The notes under the pieces are model-generated. The model worked only from the letters and a program-made list of their open reading frames with translations, did not search any database and was not told the DNA's origin. Shown here in pieces: positions 61,833-64,000 of a stretch of DNA of 64,000 nucleotides. The position numbers and the translations under genes were made by a program. This DNA comes from Burkholderiales bacterium (GTDB taxonomy: Bacteria; Pseudomonadota; Gammaproteobacteria; Burkholderiales; Burkholderiaceae_C), in assembly GCA_016219375.1 (NCBI GenBank), contig JACRNC010000014.1:36783-100782 (forward strand), in the 5' to 3' direction. The stretch's first letter is position 1; every line of letters starts with the position of its first letter.

Positions 61833-63116
61833 TTGCTCCACACGACACCTCCTGTTGCCGCCGTCCCCTCGCCCGCCGAGCTGCGCCTGACGCGCATGAA
61901 GCGGCTGGCGCTCGCGCTGCTGCTGGGCGCGGCAGCCCTGTGGGTGACGGCCGGCGTGCTGCAGGACCGGCATGCGCTGTGGCCCTGGGTGGGGGCGTTT
62001 GCCGAGGCGGCGATGGTCGGCGCGCTGGCGGACTGGTTCGCGGTGGTGGCGCTGTTTCGCCACCCGCTGGGGCTGCCGATTCCGCACACGGCCATCGTGC
62101 CGGCCAACCAGGCGCGCATCGGGCGCAGCTTGGCGGACTTCGTGGCCGATCACTTCCTGGGCGACGAGGCGATGGTGGCGCGGCTGCGCGCCTTCAAGCC
62201 CGCGCTGCGGCTCGGCGGCTGGCTGGCCGACCCTGGCCATGCCGAGCAGGTGGCGCAGCACCTGGCCGGTGCCGCACGCCAGGCGCTGAAGGCCCTGGAC
62301 GAGCCGGCCGTGCGGCAGACGGTGGAGCGCGCCGCACAGGAGCGGCTGCGCGAGGTGGACGTGGCCCAGCTCAGCGGCCGGCTGCTGCAGGGCCTGCTGG
62401 CCGACCGGCGCCACCAGGCGCTGCTGGACGTGGGGCTGGAGCAGCTGGCGCGCTGGCTGGCCGACGAGACGCTGCAGGCGCGGCTGGTGGAGGTGATCGC
62501 CAGCGAGACCAAGGTGCTCAAGGTGGTGGGCCTGGACCAGATGGCCGGGCGCATGGCCACCAGGCGCATCGTCGGCGCAGCCACGCGGCTGATCGAGGAG
62601 GTCAACGACGATCCGCAGCACCCGCTGCGGCTGCGCTTCGACGACTTTGCCGCCGGCTTCGTCGAGCAGCTGCAGCAGGACGAGGCCTGGCGCGCGCGTG
62701 GCCGCGAGCTGCGCGACGAGGCGCTGGCCCAGCCCGCCTTCTCACGCGCGCTGCAGTCGCTGTGGGGCGAGCTGCTGCACTGGGCCGACGACGATCTGCG
62801 CGCGGCCGACTCCACCCTGCGCCGCCATGCCGCCGACGCGGTGCGCGGCCTGGGCCAGACGCTGCAGCAGGACCGCGTGCAGCAGCGCTGGCTGGATGCG
62901 CAGTTCGTCGCCGCCGCGCCGCGCGTGATCCATCAGGTGCGCGAGCAGGCCCGCAGCCTGATCGCCGAGCGCGTGGCCCAGTGGGACGCACAGCAGCTCT
63001 CGCGCACGCTGGAGCTGCACCTGGGCCCGGACCTGCAGTACGTGCGCTTCAACGGCACGCTCGTGGGCGGGCTGATCGGGCTGGTGCTGCATGCGGTGCA
63101 GCTGGCGTGGCGGTGA
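61833..63116 (+). CDS. DUF445 family membrane-anchored protein
   Basis: A 427-aa DUF445 protein. Two N-terminal helices (~22-75) contain the conserved [34 protein letters not shown] block; a long alpha-helical domain follows and a C-terminal helix ([19 protein letters not shown]) may re-enter the membrane. Function is unknown. The start is a TTG, chosen because the conserved [12 protein letters not shown] segment begins upstream of the first ATG (61896). Confidence 0.87.
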   Translation: MLHTTPPVAAVPSPAELRLTRMKRLALALLLGAAALWVTAGVLQDRHALWPWVGAFAEAAMVGALADWFAVVALFRHPLGLPIPHTAIVPANQARIGRSLADFVADHFLGDEAMVARLRAFKPALRLGGWLADPGHAEQVAQHLAGAARQALKALDEPAVRQTVERAAQERLREVDVAQLSGRLLQGLLADRRHQALLDVGLEQLARWLADETLQARLVEVIASETKVLKVVGLDQMAGRMATRRIVGAATRLIEEVNDDPQHPLRLRFDDFAAGFVEQLQQDEAWRARGRELRDEALAQPAFSRALQSLWGELLHWADDDLRAADSTLRRHAADAVRGLGQTLQQDRVQQRWLDAQFVAAAPRVIHQVREQARSLIAERVAQWDAQQLSRTLELHLGPDLQYVRFNGTLVGGLIGLVLHAVQLAWR

Positions 63117-63150
63117 ATGGGTGAGCAGGCAAGGCCCGGATGTGACGGGC

Positions 63151-63558
63151 TCAGCCGCTGACCCAGTCTTCCAACGCCAGCCCCTCGATGCGTGCGAAGG
63201 CCTGATCGTTGGTCACGAGGGTGCAGCCAGTGGCCAGCGCATGAGCCGCGATCATGGTGTCCAGCGCCCCCATCGGCCGCTCTTGAGCCTCCAGCCCCGA
63301 GCGCAGGGCGCCATAGCAGCGCGCCGCCTCGGAGCCCCAGGGCAGGACTTCGACATGGGCCAGGAAGGCATGCACGGTGCGATGCAGCGCGACGGCGTGC
63401 GGCTTGCGCGCCAGCCCGAAGAGCAGCTCCCCTTCCGTAACGGCGGAGATGGCGGTGGCCGAAGGCTGCACCGATCGCAGACGCTGCTGCAGGCGCGGCC
63501 CGGCACCGCGGATGAGAAAGCTGGCGGTGTTGGTATCGAGCAGGTAGCGCGCGCCCAT
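63151..63558 (-). CDS. vapC: VapC-type PIN-domain ribonuclease toxin
   Basis: A 135-aa PIN-domain toxin. Acidic catalytic positions are D8 in YLLDTN, E44 in TEGELLFG, D100 in MGALDTMIAAHA and D118 in LVTNDQAF, so the active site looks intact. VapC toxins cut specific tRNAs or rRNA. Its ATG overlaps the antitoxin stop (ATGA), the standard coupled arrangement. Confidence 0.94.
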   Translation of the reverse strand: MGARYLLDTNTASFLIRGAGPRLQQRLRSVQPSATAISAVTEGELLFGLARKPHAVALHRTVHAFLAHVEVLPWGSEAARCYGALRSGLEAQERPMGALDTMIAAHALATGCTLVTNDQAFARIEGLALEDWVSG

Positions 63559-63800
63559 CAGAACAACTCGCGCGATTCAGCCGGCGGATCCTGACGATCG
63601 GCAAGGAAGTCCTGCGCATCCGGCGTGGCGACCGCCAGGGCAAAGAAGCCCTCCCAGTCGGTCGGACGCCTGGACAGGATGACATCGCCGGTTGCAGCGT
63701 CTCGCCGCACATACACCTCGGCGCTGTCGAAACGGAACTCGGCCGGCAAGCGGATGGCTTGGCTGCCGCCGTTCTGGAAGACCTTTGCGACTTGGCTCAT
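63558..63800 (-). CDS. vapB: VapB-type AbrB/SpoVT antitoxin
   Basis: An 80-aa antitoxin. The N-terminal swapped-hairpin DNA-binding half reads AKVFQNGGSQAIRLPAEFRF, and the acidic C-terminal tail (DAQDFLADRQDPPAESRELF) would wrap the VapC active site. AAGGAGGG precedes the ATG. A perfect AT-rich palindrome 14 bp upstream is the probable autoregulatory operator. Confidence 0.94.
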   Translation of the reverse strand: MSQVAKVFQNGGSQAIRLPAEFRFDSAEVYVRRDAATGDVILSRRPTDWEGFFALAVATPDAQDFLADRQDPPAESRELF

Positions 63801-63814
63801 GAAACCCTCCTTGT

Positions 63815-63838
63815 TTGTATATATGCAAGTATATACAA
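63815..63838 (-). promoter_or_regulatory. vapBC operator palindrome
   Basis: Perfect inverted repeat TTGTATATA-(6)-TATATACAA directly upstream of the vapB ribosome-binding site. It is the most AT-rich spot in the window and likely includes the -10 element, so VapB or VapBC binding would block transcription. Confidence 0.85.
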
Positions 63839-63919
63839 GTTGCCGGCGACGGGCGACCGGCGCCTTGTATCTTTCAACCCTCGGACCGGCCCGGGCAGCC
63901 CGACGCGCCTTTGGGCCAG

Positions 63920-64000
63920 ATGTTGAAGCCCGTGGCTGAGCACTGGGCACCCGAGCCGGACCGTCCTTCTCTGCAGCCCGAACGGTTGTATGAACTTGAA
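63920..64000 (+). CDS. Possible start of a rightward gene, cut by window end
   Basis: An ATG at 63920 opens a frame of 27 codons (MLKPVAEHWAPEPDRPSL then QPERLYELE) to the window edge. Its mixed composition looks more like a protein than the GC-driven shadow frames. Divergent from vapBC. Too short to identify. Confidence 0.35.
   Translation, partial: MLKPVAEHWAPEPDRPSLQPERLYELE

Overview
The window is chromosomal DNA from a very GC-rich (roughly 70% by eye) betaproteobacterium. Gene families, a canonical atpIBEFHAGDC operon, ybeZ-ybeY (phoH) and the pyrE/xthA neighbourhood all fit Burkholderiales, probably near Rubrivivax, Ideonella, Leptothrix or Aquabacterium. That placement is inferred from protein style, not from a marker-gene search. 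There are no rRNA or tRNA genes, CRISPR arrays, insertion sequences or prophage genes. Coding density is high, and long spurious open frames lie opposite most real genes because of the GC bias.

Layout. 0.1-9.8 kb: a fused PcaC-PcaD aromatic-catabolism enzyme, an MFS transporter, the RlpA lipoprotein, a DUF1275 membrane protein, class II fumarase, an Mpo1-like membrane protein, two tandem copies of an unrecognised ~75-aa protein, a MaoC-type dehydratase and a 70-aa orphan with its own terminator. 9.9-22.6 kb: mostly signalling and quality control. This part holds a hybrid histidine kinase, an SrkA-type kinase translationally coupled to a voltage-gated K+ channel, an MBL hydrolase, a PAS-PAS-GGDEF cyclase, a DUF3309 micro-membrane protein, a divergent FtsH-like protease and a NarL-type two-component pair. 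22.7-33.6 kb: ruvA, moaC, a BepA-like protease, a holin-family protein, a SWIB protein with a histone-H1-like tail followed by five tandem terminators, a soluble hybrid kinase, a CHASE-PAS-GGDEF-EAL protein and an outer-membrane protein. 34.0-39.7 kb: xthA and pyrE (divergent, starts 13 bp apart), a DUF4124 protein, an NAD(P)-binding oxidoreductase gene broken by an in-frame TGA, and a LemA/TPM/TPM operon. 39.9-47.5 kb: the complete F1Fo ATP synthase operon with a near-consensus promoter and a terminator. 47.5-64 kb: an SMP-30 lactonase; an accessory-looking locus (GNAT-like, GH3 ligase, GNAT, HlyD, ABC ATPase, ABC permease, HXXXD acyltransferase, fatty-acid-hydroxylase-type oxygenase); then rpe, ybeY, phoH, DUF445 and a vapBC toxin-antitoxin pair at the right edge.

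The best candidate for an undescribed system is the 48.9-58.9 kb locus. A GH3-family acyl-AMP/amidosynthetase sits between two GNAT-fold proteins that share an SGDT motif. These run directly into a one-permease ABC exporter and are followed by an HXXXD acyltransferase and a di-iron membrane hydroxylase. Together they could make, decorate and export an N-acyl-amino-acid-like or related amphiphile. This is inference from family membership and gene order; no product is known to me. Secondary points of interest are the SWIB gene with its terminator array, the tandem small paralogues, the reversed-order PcaC-PcaD fusion and the recoded or broken oxidoreductase gene.
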